DNA from: an uncultured Eubacteriales bacterium
GTDB taxonomy: Bacteria; Bacillota; Clostridia; Oscillospirales; Oscillospiraceae
Direction: 5' to 3'
Assembly (NCBI GenBank): GCA_900546075.1
Contig: URBH01000072.1
Location: 1-8,834, forward strand
Length of the DNA: 8,834 bases
Each line of letters opens with the position of its first letter. The stretch's first letter is position 1. Both the position numbers and the translations under genes were made by a program. The notes below the pieces were generated by a model. The model did no database searches. It was given only the letters and a program-made list of their open reading frames with translations, and had not been told where the DNA came from. Positions 1 to 5,800 of the stretch are shown one piece after another.

Positions 1-50
1 TTTTTCTACCCCTCAGAATTAAAATGTCCTTGACATGGGGTACACTTCAC

Positions 51-140
51 AGCGAGGACGGAGAGGGAAAGTCAGGCTGCAATACCCTCTCAGTCACCTG
101 CGGTGACAGCTCCCCCAAAGGGGGAGCCAAGGGGGCTGTA
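51..140. repeat. Multi-hairpin intergenic repeat, copy A (left-truncated)
   Basis: This block matches the block at 8179-8267 almost base for base: both contain agcgaggacggagaggg, then CCCTCTCAGTCACC, a GTCACC/GGTGAC hairpin, a GCTCnCCC/GGGnGAGC hairpin and then gccaagggg..ctgta. In this copy the stems are GAGAGGG 61-67 with CCCTCTC 85-91, GTCACC 93-98 with GGTGAC 102-107, and GCTCCCCC 109-116 with GGGGGAGC 120-127. The first hairpin and the gccgagcga segment of the other copy are missing, and homology stops abruptly at 50/51. The third stem differs from copy B on both arms in a compensating way (CCCCC/GGGGG against TCTCCC/GGGAGA), which suggests that structure is conserved. It contains no credible gene. 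It is probably a non-autonomous, MITE- or REP-like element; the family name is unknown to me. Confidence 0.8.
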
Positions 141-150
141 TCTGGGGACG

Positions 151-186
151 AAAAATGGAGCGTATCGGTAACCGATACGCTCCATT
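151..186 (-). terminator. Rho-independent terminator of the nfnA-nfnB operon
   Basis: Bases 154-169 and 171-186 are perfect reverse complements, giving a stem of up to 16 bp (AATGGAGCGTATCGGT) around a minimal loop. Read on the minus strand, the hairpin lies about 40 bases after the nfnB stop codon and runs into a TTTTT tract (complement of A151-A155) and then CGTCC. This is the standard intrinsic terminator layout. The T tract is on the minus-strand side only, so the hairpin serves nfnB rather than a gene entering from the left. Confidence 0.85.
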
Positions 187-196
187 CACTTTACGC

Positions 197-216
197 CCAC
201 CCTGGGGTGGTTTTTT
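197..216 (+). terminator. Short hairpin plus T6, plus-strand terminator-like
   Basis: CCACC at 197-201 pairs with GGTGG at 206-210 around a CTGG loop, followed directly by six T residues (211-216). The stem is short but all but one pair are G-C, and the T tract is on the plus strand. It could stop transcription entering from the left before it runs antisense into nfnB. No plus-strand gene is visible to the left in this window, so the served transcript is unknown. Confidence 0.45.
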
Positions 217-226
217 CTGCTGTGCC

Positions 227-1609
227 TTACTTCTTCAGGAACGCGTCAATGGCGTCCGCGCCCTTCTTGCCCGCGCCCATGGCCAGGATGACGGTGGCAG
301 CGCCGGTAACGGCGTCACCGCCGGCGAACACGGCGTTGCGGGTGGTCATCTCGTTCTCGTCCACGATCAGGCAGCCCTTGCGGTTGGTGTCCAGACCGGG
401 GGTGGTGGAGCGGATCAGGGGGTTGGGGCTGGTGCCGAGGGCCATAATAACGGTGTCCACGTCCAGCACAAACTCGCTGCCCTCAATGGCGATGGGACGG
501 CGGCGTCCGGAGGCGTCCGGCTCGCCCAGCTCCATGCGCACGCACTTGATGCCGTTCACGCGGCCGTCTTCGCCGCCCAGGATCTCCACGGGGTTGCACA
601 GAGTCTTGAACTCGATGCCCTCTTCCTTGGCGTGGTGCTGCTCCTCCAGACGGGCGGGCATTTCCGCTTCGCCGCGACGGTAGACGATGTACACATGCTC
701 CGCGCCCAGACGCATGGCGCACCGGGCGGCGTCCATAGCCACGTTGCCGCCGCCCACAACCGCCACAGCCTTGGACTTGATGACGGGGGTGTCGGCTTCC
801 TCGGTGTAGGCCTTCATCAGGTTGGTACGGGTCAGATACTCGTTGGCGGACAGAACGCCCTTCAGGGATTCGCCGGGGATGTTCATGAACATGGGCAGAC
901 CCGCGCCGGAGCCGACGAACACGGCCTTATAGCCCATCTCGAACAGCTCGTCAATGGTCAGCACCCGGCCGATGACCATGTTGGTCATGACCTCGACGCC
1001 CTGGGCTTCCAGCTTCTTGACCTCGTTGGCCACGATGGCCTTGGGCAGACGGAACTCGGGGATGCCGTAAACCAGCACGCCGCCGGCGGTGTGCAGCGCT
1101 TCAAACACGGAAACCTGATAGCCCTTCTTGGCAAGGTCGCTGGCACAGGTCAGACCGGCAGGGCCGGAACCGACCACGGCTACCTTGATGCCGTTGGAGA
1201 CGGCCTTCTCGGGCATGGCGTTGACGTTCTCCCGGTACCAGTCGGCGACAAACCGCTCAAGGCGGCCGATGGCGACGCTTTCGCCCTTGATGCCCCGGAC
1301 GCACTTGCTCTCGCACTGGGTCTCCTGGGGGCAGACACGGCCGGACAGGGCGGGCAGGGCGTTGGTGGATGTAATGACCTCATAAGCGGCCTTGAAGTCG
1401 CCCTCCCGCACCTTGGTGATGAACTCGGGGATGCGGACGTTGACGGGGCAGCCCTCCACACACTTGGGGTTCCTGCAGTTCAGGCAGCGGCCTGCCTCTT
1501 CGATCGCCATCTCGGCGGTATAGCCCAGGGTAACCTCCTTGAAGTTATGGGCGCGGACCTGAGGATCCTGCTCAGGCATAGGGGTCTTGGTAAGGGTCAT
1601 GTTAGCCAT
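227..1609 (-). CDS. nfnB: NADH-dependent ferredoxin:NADP+ oxidoreductase, large subunit NfnB (GltA-like, 'glutamate synthase small subunit' family)
   Basis: This 460-residue flavoprotein belongs to the family often labelled NADPH-dependent glutamate synthase, GltA. The N-terminal ferredoxin-like region has Cys42, Cys45, Cys50 and Cys54 (CLNCRNPKCVEGCP) and a second group at Cys93, Cys99 and Cys103, where Nfn structures are known to use a glutamate as extra ligand (Glu97 is a candidate). An FAD Rossmann motif GSGPAG lies at 147-152, an NADP(H)-site motif GGGNVAMDAAR at 286-296, and the C-terminal FAD segment AGGDAVTGAATV starts near 429. The start is supported by AAGGAGGT eight bases upstream, which overlaps the nfnA stop codon. 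The gene follows nfnA by 14 bases, so the two are co-transcribed and probably translationally linked. No large glutamate synthase subunit is nearby. I therefore infer the electron-bifurcating Nfn complex, which couples NADH and reduced ferredoxin to NADP+ reduction in the cytoplasm. The alternative is a stand-alone GltA or sulfide dehydrogenase (SudA). Confidence 0.9.
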   Translation of the reverse strand: MANMTLTKTPMPEQDPQVRAHNFKEVTLGYTAEMAIEEAGRCLNCRNPKCVEGCPVNVRIPEFITKVREGDFKAAYEVITSTNALPALSGRVCPQETQCESKCVRGIKGESVAIGRLERFVADWYRENVNAMPEKAVSNGIKVAVVGSGPAGLTCASDLAKKGYQVSVFEALHTAGGVLVYGIPEFRLPKAIVANEVKKLEAQGVEVMTNMVIGRVLTIDELFEMGYKAVFVGSGAGLPMFMNIPGESLKGVLSANEYLTRTNLMKAYTEEADTPVIKSKAVAVVGGGNVAMDAARCAMRLGAEHVYIVYRRGEAEMPARLEEQHHAKEEGIEFKTLCNPVEILGGEDGRVNGIKCVRMELGEPDASGRRRPIAIEGSEFVLDVDTVIMALGTSPNPLIRSTTPGLDTNRKGCLIVDENEMTTRNAVFAGGDAVTGAATVILAMGAGKKGADAIDAFLKK

Positions 1610-1623
1610 TTTGCATTACCTCC

Positions 1624-2478
1624 TTATTTGATCAGGGCCTTGCCCATGGACTCGATGCGGCAGACGTGGTTCTCCTTGACCTCGGCCTCCCGGTCGCGGT
1701 AGGTGGCGTTGCGGCTGGTCAGCTCGGCGAAATCCACCTGATGGCCGTCGAACTCGGGGCCGTCCACGCAGGCGAACTTGGTCTCGCCGCCCACGGTGAC
1801 GCGGCAGCCGCCGCACATGCCGGTGCCGTCCACCATGATGGGGTTCAGGGAAACCATGGTATGGACGCCGAAGGGCTGGGTGGTCTTGCAGACGAACTTC
1901 ATCATGGGTACGGGGCCGATGGCCAGCACCTCGTCGAAGGTCTCACCGGCCTCCAGCATTTCCTGCAAGGGCTGGGTGACCAGGCCGTGACGGCCATAGG
2001 TTCCGTCGTCGGTCATGAGAATCAGCCGGTCGGAGACCGCCTTGAACTCGTCCTCCAGGATGACGATGTCCTTGCTGCGGAAACCGACAATCACGGTCAC
2101 GTCCGCGCCGGCTTCCTTGAACGCCTTGGCAGAGGGCAGCGCGATGGCGCAGCCCACGCCGCCGCCCACCACGCAGACCTTCTTCTTGCCCTCCACGGGG
2201 GTGGGCTTGCCCAGAGGGCCTACAAAGTCGTGGATGTAGTCGCCTTCCTCCAGAGCGCCCAGGGCGTTGGTGGAGAAGCCGACCTTCTGGAAGATAATGG
2301 TAACGGTACCTTTCTCCCGGTCATAACCGGCGATGGTCAGGGGAACGCGCTCTCCCATCTCGTCGATGCGGAAAATGATGAACTGACCGGCCTTTGCCTT
2401 ACGGGCGACAAAGGGCGCTTCGATCTCCATCAGGGTGACGGAGGCGTTCAGCTCCTGCTTGCGAACGATTTTATACAT
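1624..2478 (-). CDS. nfnA: NADH-dependent ferredoxin:NADP+ oxidoreductase, small subunit NfnA (sulfide/dihydroorotate dehydrogenase-like FAD/NAD-binding protein)
   Basis: This 284-residue protein is of the PyrK/SudB/NfnA type in the ferredoxin-NADP reductase superfamily. An N-terminal beta-barrel carries the FAD signature RVPLTIAGY (44-52). The NAD-binding half begins with VVGGGVGCA (103-111). The C-terminal iron-sulfur motif is DGTGMCGGCRV (217-227) plus Cys237: Cys222, Cys225 and Cys237, with Asp218 as the likely fourth ligand, matching the unusual Asp/Cys3 [2Fe-2S] site described for Nfn enzymes. In that family this subunit binds NAD(H) and passes electrons to the bifurcating FAD of NfnB. 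The ATG is preceded by AAGGACGG with an eight-base gap and by a consensus promoter at 2539-2567, so this is the first gene of the pair. PyrK is an alternative by fold, but there is no pyrD next door and the partner is the GltA-like subunit. Confidence 0.9.
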   Translation of the reverse strand: MYKIVRKQELNASVTLMEIEAPFVARKAKAGQFIIFRIDEMGERVPLTIAGYDREKGTVTIIFQKVGFSTNALGALEEGDYIHDFVGPLGKPTPVEGKKKVCVVGGGVGCAIALPSAKAFKEAGADVTVIVGFRSKDIVILEDEFKAVSDRLILMTDDGTYGRHGLVTQPLQEMLEAGETFDEVLAIGPVPMMKFVCKTTQPFGVHTMVSLNPIMVDGTGMCGGCRVTVGGETKFACVDGPEFDGHQVDFAELTSRNATYRDREAEVKENHVCRIESMGKALIK

Positions 2479-2538
2479 GTTCTAATCCGTCCTTTTCAGA
2501 TTTTTCAGGGGATAGAGTCACACACACCTATCGAATTC

Positions 2539-2567
2539 ATTATAAAGCGTTCGGGGTATTTTGTCAA
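2539..2567 (-). promoter_or_regulatory. Consensus sigma-A promoter for nfnA-nfnB
   Basis: Read on the minus strand, TTGACA (complement of 2562-2567) is followed by a 17-base spacer and TATAAT (complement of 2539-2544). Both hexamers match the consensus and the spacing is ideal. The predicted start is near 2532, giving a leader of about 54 bases before the nfnA ATG. It predicts strong, largely constitutive transcription. There is no clear terminator between uppP and this site, so some uppP readthrough may add to it. Confidence 0.9.
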
Positions 2568-2620
2568 ATGAGAATGTTCCTTTTTTGTGGAAAATGCTTA
2601 CAAAACCCGAAACATGTCCC

Positions 2621-3451
2621 TTAGCCCGCCAGCGCGAAGTAAACCAGCACCACCACGCCCAGGATGATGCGGTAAACGCCGAAGGCGGAGAAGGAGTGCC
2701 TGCGCACGTATTCCATCAGTCCCCGGATGACGAGCAGGCTCACCAGGAACGACACCACGCACCCCACGATCAGCACGCCGATCTCGGTGCCGGTGGCGGT
2801 AACGCCGCTGAGCAGAAATTTCAGCCCCTTGATGGCGGACGCCCCCAGCATGGTGGGAATGGCCATGAAGAAGGAGAACTCCGCACCGGCACTGCGTCCC
2901 ACGCCGATGAGAATCGCGCCCAGAATGGTGGAGCCGGAGCGGGAGGTGCCGGGAATCAGGCTCAGGCACTGGAAGCAGCCGATGAGCAGGGCGGTCTTAT
3001 AGTCGATGGCGTACACGCCCTCCACCGTCTTGCCGCCCACGCGGCGGGCGTTGCGCCGCTCCACCAGGATGAAGGCCACGCCGTAGACGATCAGCGCGAC
3101 GGACACCACCGTGGCGTTATGGAAATGGGCTTCCATCCAGTCGTCAAACAGCACGCCCACGATGCCCGAGGGGATGATGGCGGCGACGACCTTGAACCAC
3201 AGCTGCCAGGTCTGCTTCTTTTCTCCCTCCGACTTTGTGGGGGAGAAGGGGTTGAGCTTATGGAAGAACAGGACGATCACGGCCAGGATCGCCCCCAGCT
3301 GGATGACCACGTCGAACATGCTCCGGAATGCGTCGGAAACGTTCAGGGTGATAAATTCGTTCAGTAAAATCAGATGTCCCGTGGAGGAAATGGGCAGCCA
3401 CTCCGTGACACCCTCCACAATGCCGAAAAGCACGGCTTTTAACAGTTCCAT
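2621..3451 (-). CDS. uppP: Undecaprenyl-diphosphatase UppP (BacA)
   Basis: This is an integral membrane phosphatase that recycles undecaprenyl diphosphate to the monophosphate carrier used in peptidoglycan and wall-polymer synthesis. Overproduction of family members gives bacitracin resistance. The 276 residues are normal length for UppP. The first signature is EGVTEWLPISSTGHLIL near residues 13-29, and the second is PGTSRSGSTI near residues 167-176, with the Ser-Arg-Ser-Gly core thought to be catalytic. Several long hydrophobic segments fit a polytopic protein. I chose the ATG at 3449-3451, nine bases after AAGGAG. A TTG one codon upstream (3452-3454) sits only six bases from that site and is a less likely alternative start. 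A TTGAAA-17-TATGAT promoter lies upstream at 3514-3542. The gene is divergent from the two-component operon; no strong terminator follows it. Confidence 0.95.
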   Translation of the reverse strand: MELLKAVLFGIVEGVTEWLPISSTGHLILLNEFITLNVSDAFRSMFDVVIQLGAILAVIVLFFHKLNPFSPTKSEGEKKQTWQLWFKVVAAIIPSGIVGVLFDDWMEAHFHNATVVSVALIVYGVAFILVERRNARRVGGKTVEGVYAIDYKTALLIGCFQCLSLIPGTSRSGSTILGAILIGVGRSAGAEFSFFMAIPTMLGASAIKGLKFLLSGVTATGTEIGVLIVGCVVSFLVSLLVIRGLMEYVRRHSFSAFGVYRIILGVVVLVYFALAG

Positions 3452-3476
3452 CAAATCAGTCTCCTTCTTTCAGCTT

Positions 3477-3499
3477 GGGGGAAACATTGGCAGTCCCCC
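3477..3499 (-). other. Small hairpin in the uppP leader
   Basis: GGGGGA at 3477-3482 pairs with TCCCCC at 3494-3499 around an 11-base loop. It lies between the predicted uppP promoter and the ribosome binding site, so it would be in the 5' untranslated leader. It lacks a T tract and does not cover the AAGGAG, so it is not an obvious attenuator. It may only stabilise the transcript. Confidence 0.35.
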
Positions 3500-3513
3500 G
3501 ATTTTCCTCCCCT

Positions 3514-3542
3514 ATCATACCCGCAAAGCGCCGGATTTTCAA
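3514..3542 (-). promoter_or_regulatory. Sigma-A-type promoter for uppP
   Basis: On the minus strand TTGAAA (complement of 3537-3542) is followed by 17 bases and TATGAT (complement of 3514-3519). Each hexamer has one mismatch to consensus. The predicted start near 3507 leaves a leader of about 55 bases. The site lies about 15 bases from the leftmost PhoB-like half-site of the divergent promoter, so a bound regulator could affect both directions. Confidence 0.7.
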
Positions 3543-3556
3543 GTGCAACCTGTCCG

Positions 3557-3620
3557 TTCATAAATTGGGGTGGAAGTCTTTACAATTTGTTCACTAGAAA
3601 ACGGAAATTCTCGCTATAAT
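3557..3620 (+). promoter_or_regulatory. Promoter of the regulator-kinase-protease operon with PhoB-box-like repeats
   Basis: A perfect -10 hexamer TATAAT lies at 3615-3620. The -35 region is poor: the best candidate is TTCACT at 3590-3595, 19 bases from the -10. TTTACA at 3579-3584 and TTCACT at 3590-3595 form direct repeats with an 11-base period, and a third similar hexamer TTCATA at 3557-3562 lies two periods (22 bases) further upstream. Tandem TT(C/T)ACA hexamers at 11-base intervals are the known operator form for PhoB/PhoP-type regulators, and the first downstream gene encodes such a regulator. A good -10 with a weak -35 covered by the repeats suggests activator-dependent autoregulation. 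That reading is inference. Confidence 0.6.
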
Positions 3621-3668
3621 AGTGGGAAAGGGAAATTATAGAGAAATTGGATTGGGAGGAAGATAATC

Positions 3669-4355
3669 ATGGCTGTTTCCGTTTTGATCGTAGAGGACGA
3701 CCGCAATATTGCGGAGCTGCTGCAAATGTATCTGGAGAAGGAGGGCTACGCCGTCACCGTGGCGGCGGACGGCGGGCAGGGTCTTGCCAAATTCCGGGCC
3801 ATCAAGCCCGACCTGGTGCTGCTGGACGTGATGATGCCCGTGATGGACGGCTGGTCGGTGTGCAAGGCCATCCGTGCCGAGGCACAGACCCCCATCATCA
3901 TGCTCACCGCCAAGGGCGACACCGAGTCCAAGGTCATGGGTTTGAAAACCGGCGCCGACGACTATGTCACCAAGCCCTTTGAAATGAAGGAGGTTCTTGC
4001 CCGGATTGAAGCGGTTCTGCGGCGCACCTCCGGCGTGGCCGCGGAGAAGAAGGCGCGGCGGCTTGTGTTCGACAAGCTCATCATCGACATGGACGCCTTT
4101 GAGCTGACCGTGGACGGCAAGAAGGTGGATACGCCCCCCAAAGAGATGGAGCTGCTTTACTACCTGGCCTCCTCTCCCAACCGGGTTTACACCCGCAATC
4201 AGCTGCTGGACGAGGTCTGGGGCTTCGACTATTTCGGCGACTCCCGCACCGTGGACGTCCACGTGAAGCGCCTTCGCGAGAAGCTGGAGGGCGTCAGCGA
4301 CCAGTGGAGCCTGAAAACCGTCTGGGGCGTCGGGTATAAATTCGAGGTGCTGTAA
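3669..4355 (+). CDS. OmpR/PhoB-family response regulator
   Basis: This 228-residue cytoplasmic transcription regulator has an N-terminal receiver domain (about 1-120) and a C-terminal winged-helix DNA-binding domain (about 130-228). The receiver has the acidic pair Asp10/Asp11, phospho-acceptor Asp53 in LLDVMMPVMDGW, switch Thr80 and Lys102 in the TKPF motif, so all key residues are present. The output domain shows PPKEMELLYYL and the recognition-helix segment DSRTVDVHVKRLREKL (191-206), typical of the PhoB/PhoP/YycF/ResD group. The ATG is preceded by GGGAGG with a nine-base gap to AAGATAATC. The kinase gene starts two bases after its stop codon, so the pair is co-translated. The target regulon is not identifiable from sequence; the downstream htrA-like gene and its own promoter are the likeliest targets. 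It resembles PhoP or ResD, but I do not assign a symbol. Confidence 0.95.
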   Translation: MAVSVLIVEDDRNIAELLQMYLEKEGYAVTVAADGGQGLAKFRAIKPDLVLLDVMMPVMDGWSVCKAIRAEAQTPIIMLTAKGDTESKVMGLKTGADDYVTKPFEMKEVLARIEAVLRRTSGVAAEKKARRLVFDKLIIDMDAFELTVDGKKVDTPPKEMELLYYLASSPNRVYTRNQLLDEVWGFDYFGDSRTVDVHVKRLREKLEGVSDQWSLKTVWGVGYKFEVL

Positions 4356-4357
4356 GC

Positions 4358-5782
4358 ATGAAAAGTAGCTTCGGCCGCAGCTTTTTCACCGCCGCGGCGA
4401 TCCTGCTGGTGGCCATGACCATTCTCGGCGCGTCCTTTCAGATAAAGGTCAACCGGTTCCTCACGGACACCACCCTCTCCGGGTTGCAGCAGAACGCGGA
4501 CACCATCTCGGAGCTGGCCGCCGCCTACTTTAACAGCGGCGGGCTGTCCAACCGGACGTTTCAGCTGAACCTGACCGTGGCGTCCCAGGTGTCCGGGGCT
4601 GACGCGGTGGTCTGCGACAGCGAGGGGAACGTGGTGCTTTGCTCCGACACTCCCTCCGGCTGTGAGCATCAGGGCTTGCAGCTGAATCAGGCCTACCTGC
4701 AAAAGGTTGTCCGGAACGGCGGCGACACCGCCACCGGCGTCATCAACGGCCTGTACACCGACCGCCGCTACATGGTGTCCCGCCCGATTCTGGTGGACGG
4801 CAATGCCAAGGGCATCGTGCTGGTGTCCACCCCGGCCAATGACATCACCCAGATCATGAACAAGATCTCCAACATTTTCCTCACTGCGGCGCTGTTCGTG
4901 GTGCTGATTTCCGTGCTGGCGGTCACCGCTTTTGCCCGGCGGGAGAGCCGGCCGCTGAAGGAGCTGGCAAAAGCCGCCAACGCCTTCGGCCACGGCGACC
5001 TGGAAGCCCGGGTTCGTCTGGAGGACGACTGCTCCGAGGAAATGGAGGAGGTGGCGGTCGCCTTCAACAATATGGCGGTCTCCTTGCAAAAGAGCGAGTA
5101 CCGGCGGCAGGAGTTCGTCGCCAACGTCTCCCACGAGCTGAAAACCCCCATGACCACCATTTCCGGCTACGTGGACGGCATTCTGGACGGCACCATCCCG
5201 GAAGACAAGCGGGAGCATTACCTGCACATCGTCTCCGATGAGACGAAGCGCTTAAGCCGCCTTGTGCGCAGTATGCTGGACATCTCCCAGCTGCAAAAGG
5301 AGGGCGGTATTCCCGAGGAAAAGAAGATGCACTTTGACCTGGAGGAATGCGCCGGACAGGTGCTGATCACCTTCGAAAAGAAGATCAACGACAAGCACCT
5401 GAACGTCAACGTGGATATGCCGGAGCATCCGGTGTACACCATGGCGAACCCGGACTACATCACCCAGGTCATCTACAATCTCATCGACAACGCCGTAAAG
5501 TTCTGCCCTGACGGGGGCAATCTGGGGCTGCGCATCAAAGAGGGCGGCAGCAAGGCCTACGTCTCCGTCTCCAACGACGGCGAGACCATTCCCCCGGACG
5601 AGCTGCCTCTGGTATTCGACCGGTTCCACAAGCTGGACAAATCCCGCTCCCAGAACCGGGACGGCTGGGGGCTGGGTCTGTACATTGTCAAAACCATCGT
5701 GTGCAGCCACGGCGAGGATATTTCCGTCAGCTCCAAGGACGGAAAGACCGAATTTACCTTCACCATGCCGCTGGTGAACTGA
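4358..5782 (+). CDS. HAMP-domain sensor histidine kinase
   Basis: This 474-residue membrane kinase is the partner of the preceding regulator. Transmembrane segments lie at about 9-29 and 172-193, enclosing an extracytoplasmic sensor of about 140 residues. HAMP follows at about 194-247, then the dimerisation/phosphotransfer helix with His259 in FVANVSHELKTP, the N box around Asn374-Asn378 (YNLIDNAVKF), the G1 region SNDGETI (405-411), the F box VFDRFHKLDKSRS and the G2 box DGWGLGLYIVK (435-445). All catalytic boxes are intact. The sensor holds Cys86, Cys95 and Cys102 close together, which is unusual for an extracytoplasmic domain. GAGGTG inside the end of the regulator gene serves as ribosome binding site. 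The layout is that of PhoR/CssS-type kinases; the signal is unknown. The next gene, an HtrA-type protease, makes envelope or secretion stress the best guess. Confidence 0.95.
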   Translation: MKSSFGRSFFTAAAILLVAMTILGASFQIKVNRFLTDTTLSGLQQNADTISELAAAYFNSGGLSNRTFQLNLTVASQVSGADAVVCDSEGNVVLCSDTPSGCEHQGLQLNQAYLQKVVRNGGDTATGVINGLYTDRRYMVSRPILVDGNAKGIVLVSTPANDITQIMNKISNIFLTAALFVVLISVLAVTAFARRESRPLKELAKAANAFGHGDLEARVRLEDDCSEEMEEVAVAFNNMAVSLQKSEYRRQEFVANVSHELKTPMTTISGYVDGILDGTIPEDKREHYLHIVSDETKRLSRLVRSMLDISQLQKEGGIPEEKKMHFDLEECAGQVLITFEKKINDKHLNVNVDMPEHPVYTMANPDYITQVIYNLIDNAVKFCPDGGNLGLRIKEGGSKAYVSVSNDGETIPPDELPLVFDRFHKLDKSRSQNRDGWGLGLYIVKTIVCSHGEDISVSSKDGKTEFTFTMPLVN

Positions 5783-5800
5783 CCTTTTCGAGGTAACCAT

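Noticed and set aside
51..140. The repeat copies as a CRISPR array or a tRNA/riboswitch.
   Set aside because: There are only two distant copies rather than regularly spaced units, no cloverleaf or known aptamer core, and the element lies at gene 3' ends rather than in 5' leaders.
155..1702. A 515-codon open frame on the plus strand opposite nfnB.
   Set aside because: It lies entirely antisense to a well-supported flavoprotein, is rich in His/Gly/Ala as expected from the complement of GC-rich codons, and has no recognisable domain. The opposite-strand protein explains the sequence.
2586..2594. A lone TGTGGAAAA, one mismatch from a DnaA box, downstream of uppP.
   Set aside because: A single imperfect 9-mer in an AT-rich spacer is expected by chance and has no partner nearby.
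2571..2620. A terminator for uppP in the gap before the nfnA promoter.
   Set aside because: Only a weak A/T stem (TTTTGT with ACAAAA) is visible; there is no GC-rich hairpin, so no terminator is annotated.
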